Positions 5,006 to 6,803 of a stretch of DNA of 6,803 nucleotides are shown piece after piece; the first letter of the stretch is position 1; each line of letters opens with the position of its first letter. Origin of the DNA: Gammaproteobacteria bacterium (GTDB lineage: Bacteria > Pseudomonadota > Gammaproteobacteria > Magnimaribacterales > Magnimaribacteraceae); the NCBI GenBank assembly GCA_012965075.1, contig DTSY01000004.1:1-6803 (forward strand), given 5' to 3'. Made by a program: the position numbers and the translations under genes. The notes below the pieces were generated by a model, which was not told where the DNA came from, did not search any database, and saw only the letters and a program-made list of their open reading frames with translations.

Positions 5006-6396
5006 TGCAATATATTAGTACACGGAATTCTTCCTTAAGAAAGTCATTTAGTGAGGTTTTACTGGGCGGTCTTGCCCCAGATGGGGGTCTTTATATGCCT
5101 CTGCAAACTTTTAGGTTCTCCATTGATCAGATAGAAAATTTAAATTCTTTAACTTATCAGGAAATAACTACCGAGATACTCCATCAATTTGTTTCAGATG
5201 AGATAAATAAGAAGGATTTTGAAAACATAGTAAATAATGCTTACCAAGTCTTTGATAGTAAAGATGTTGTTAACTTAGTTAAATTAGAAGATCAAAGATG
5301 GATCTTAGAGCTATTTCATGGTCCTACGTTAGCCTTTAAAGATGTTGCGATGCAGCTTCTTGGAACACTGCTTGATCATTTTGCTCAAAAGAAAGAGATA
5401 AAAATTGCCGTTTTAGGTGCAACTTCAGGCGATACAGGTTCGGCTGCGATTTCTGCCTGCTCTAGATATAAGAATGTTGAAGTATTTATTTTGTATCCGC
5501 ATGAGCGGATCACTGAAGTTCAGAGGAAGCAGATGACAACTACGCAGGCTACAAATGTACATGTCTTATCGGTTCAAACTGATTTTGATGGGTGCCAAGC
5601 TATGGTTAAACAACTGTTCTTAGATGAAAGCATCTTGTCTAATCAAACCAGATTCGTAGCGGCAAACTCAATTAACTGGGCTAGATGTATGACCCAGTCT
5701 GTTTACTATTTTTGGACTTATTTAAGACTGAAAGAAGAGTTAAACCAGATGACCTTTTCTATACCTTCAGGAAATTTTGGACATGCTTATGCAGGTTGGC
5801 TGGCAAAAGAAATGGGCCTCCCTATCAACAAAATATTTATAGCTACAAATAGCAATGATGTTTTGCACAAACTCTTTTCAGAAAATTCCTATAAAAAAGG
5901 TAAAGTCAGCCAAACTCTAGCCCCAAGTATGGATATTGCAGTAGCAAGTAATTTTGAAAGATTGTTGTTCAACTTATATAAAAATAATGCTGAGATGTTA
6001 CAAACAGCAATGTCTTCGTTTCCACAAAATGAGATTTCATTACCCCTAGAATCTTGGAAAGAGGTTGAAGATTTCTTTCTTAGCTTTCCTAGTTCAGATC
6101 AAGAGATTCTTGAAGAGATCAAAAGCACTTATGAGCAACATAATTACGTTCTGGATCCACATACAGCAACAGGAGTAAGGGCAGCCAAAGAATTAGCCCA
6201 ACCCAATCAATCTGTTATAAGCATGGCAACAGCACATCCGGCTAAATTTATGGAAGCTATTCAACAGTCGTTGGGTGAAGAGGCTGTTGAGATACCCGGA
6301 CAATTACAGGCCATAGCGGATAAAGAGGAAGATTTTGTAATACTACCGGATAATATAGATAAGGTGAGAGAATACATCCTGTCATCACTGGAATAA
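5005..6396 (+). CDS. thrC: Threonine synthase
   Basis: Threonine synthase converts O-phosphohomoserine to threonine using pyridoxal phosphate. The 463-residue product is of the long proteobacterial/yeast type with an N-terminal extension (YISTRNSS, then GLAPDGGLYMP at 22-32). The PLP lysine is Lys112 in HGPTLAFKDVAMQ. The phosphate-binding and cofactor motifs follow: GATSGDTGSAA (138-148), FSIPSGNFGHAYAGWLA (251-267), and SMATAHPAKF (406-415) near the end. It is translationally coupled to hom by the TAATG overlap, with a modest purine-rich GAGAAG just upstream. Homoserine kinase, which makes its substrate, is not in the window and must be encoded elsewhere, as it is in Pseudomonas. prfB begins only 3 bases after its stop. 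Confidence 0.97.
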   Translation: MQYISTRNSSLRKSFSEVLLGGLAPDGGLYMPLQTFRFSIDQIENLNSLTYQEITTEILHQFVSDEINKKDFENIVNNAYQVFDSKDVVNLVKLEDQRWILELFHGPTLAFKDVAMQLLGTLLDHFAQKKEIKIAVLGATSGDTGSAAISACSRYKNVEVFILYPHERITEVQRKQMTTTQATNVHVLSVQTDFDGCQAMVKQLFLDESILSNQTRFVAANSINWARCMTQSVYYFWTYLRLKEELNQMTFSIPSGNFGHAYAGWLAKEMGLPINKIFIATNSNDVLHKLFSENSYKKGKVSQTLAPSMDIAVASNFERLLFNLYKNNAEMLQTAMSSFPQNEISLPLESWKEVEDFFLSFPSSDQEILEEIKSTYEQHNYVLDPHTATGVRAAKELAQPNQSVISMATAHPAKFMEAIQQSLGEEAVEIPGQLQAIADKEEDFVILPDNIDKVREYILSSLE

Positions 6397-6399
6397 GAA

Positions 6400-6803
6400 A
6401 TGGTTGAAGTTACTTCAATAAATGAAGATTTAAAGGATCAGGTTAATCGAATTGATGCCTTAAGGGGGTATCTTTGACCTTGATAACAAACAAGCTCACT
6501 TTAACGAATTAACCGAAAAGCTTAACGATCCCAAGCTTTGGGAAGATCCAAAAAAAGCTCAAGAGCTAAACAAAGAAAGGGTACATCTAGAAAAAGAATT
6601 AAAAGCCTTTATTGATTTAGCGCAGGCTATTAAAGACGCGTCAGAGTTATCCGAATTAGCCCTTTCAGAAAAAGATGAAGAAGCTCTTGTGGAGCTTGTT
6701 GAAGAAATTGAAAACAATGAAAAAAAACTATACCAATTAGAATTTCAGAGAATGTTTTCAAACCCCATGGACCCTAATAATGCTTTCCTCGATATCCAGT
6801 CTG
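6400..6803 (+). CDS. prfB: Peptide chain release factor 2 (partial, programmed frameshift)
   Basis: RF2 recognises UGA and UAA stop codons and triggers peptide release. The gene is split over two frames. Codons 1-25 (6400-6474) end RIDALRGYL before an in-frame TGA at 6475-6477. After a +1 shift the frame resumes at GAC 6476 and stays open to the window end, giving about 134 residues in all. The second part matches RF2 domain 1: DPKLWEDPKKAQELNKER, a long charged helical region, then YQLEFQRMF and FLDIQS, compare LAQLEFRRMF and YLDIQAG in E. coli. The stop-codon recognition loop and the GGQ motif lie beyond the window. Its ATG is 3 bases after thrC with only weak purine bases upstream, so it is probably cotranscribed. 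In many relatives recJ precedes prfB; here it does not. Confidence 0.95.
6463..6478 (+). promoter_or_regulatory. Programmed +1 frameshift site of prfB
   Basis: AGGGGG TAT CTT TGA C holds all the known elements in order. There is an internal Shine-Dalgarno-like AGGGGG, a 3-base spacer, the slippery CTT codon, and the in-frame TGA followed by C. As I recall it, this is identical to the E. coli site. When RF2 is scarce, the ribosome pauses at TGA and slips from CTT to TTT, reading GAC next. When RF2 is plentiful, translation stops after 25 residues. This is autoregulation of RF2 and not a sequencing error. Confidence 0.96.

Noticed and set aside
6529..6543. Hairpin TCCCAA/TTGGGA in prfB as a frameshift stimulator
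   Set aside because: It is over 50 bases beyond the slippery codon, the RF2 mechanism is not known to need a downstream structure, and the bases encode the conserved DPKLWED segment.
1..6803. CRISPR array, insertion sequence, tRNA or rRNA gene, phage genes, dif site
   Set aside because: I found no spaced direct repeats, transposase, terminal repeats, cloverleaf or rRNA sequence, and no dif-like sequence near xerD. The window is filled by housekeeping genes.

Overview
The window is a tightly packed, AT-rich stretch with every gene on the + strand. Gaps between genes run from 49 bases down to a 1-base overlap, and no stretch of 300 bases lacks a gene. The order is rpsP (3' end only), rimM, trmD, rplS, xerD, dsbC, an alaC remnant, hom, thrC, prfB (5' part only). 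To my knowledge the first four genes in this order are the classic S16/RimM/TrmD/L19 operon, and the run on to xerD, dsbC, hom and thrC resembles Pseudomonas and related Gammaproteobacteria. With low GC and minimal spacers, this suggests a streamlined, probably marine gammaproteobacterium of the SAR86 kind. That placement is inference, since no marker gene was compared.

Bases 1-1789 hold the ribosome and tRNA maturation block: the acidic tail of ribosomal protein bS16, the 30S maturation factor RimM, the tRNA m1G37 methyltransferase TrmD, and ribosomal protein bL19 with a GTG start. Two RNA structures stand out. Three back-to-back perfect hairpins lie within the first 70 bases of rimM, and one GC-rich imperfect hairpin lies in the trmD-rplS gap. 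Both sit where expression should change between abundant ribosomal proteins and scarce enzymes.

Bases 1811-3468 encode the chromosome-dimer recombinase XerD and a DsbC-type disulfide isomerase with a possible lipoprotein signal. A hairpin lies just inside xerD, where expression should drop after rplS. I see no terminator between rplS and xerD.

Bases 3487-6396 are the homoserine/threonine block. It opens with a 76-residue remnant of the aminotransferase AlaC, in which the N-terminal arm is joined in frame to the C-terminal end and the whole catalytic middle is gone. This is the most unusual thing in the window. An intact homoserine dehydrogenase with an ACT domain (hom) and threonine synthase (thrC) follow, overlapping by one base. 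Homoserine kinase, the step between them, is not here.

Bases 6400-6803 are the start of prfB (release factor 2), including the complete programmed +1 frameshift site at an in-frame UGA. The gene continues beyond the window.
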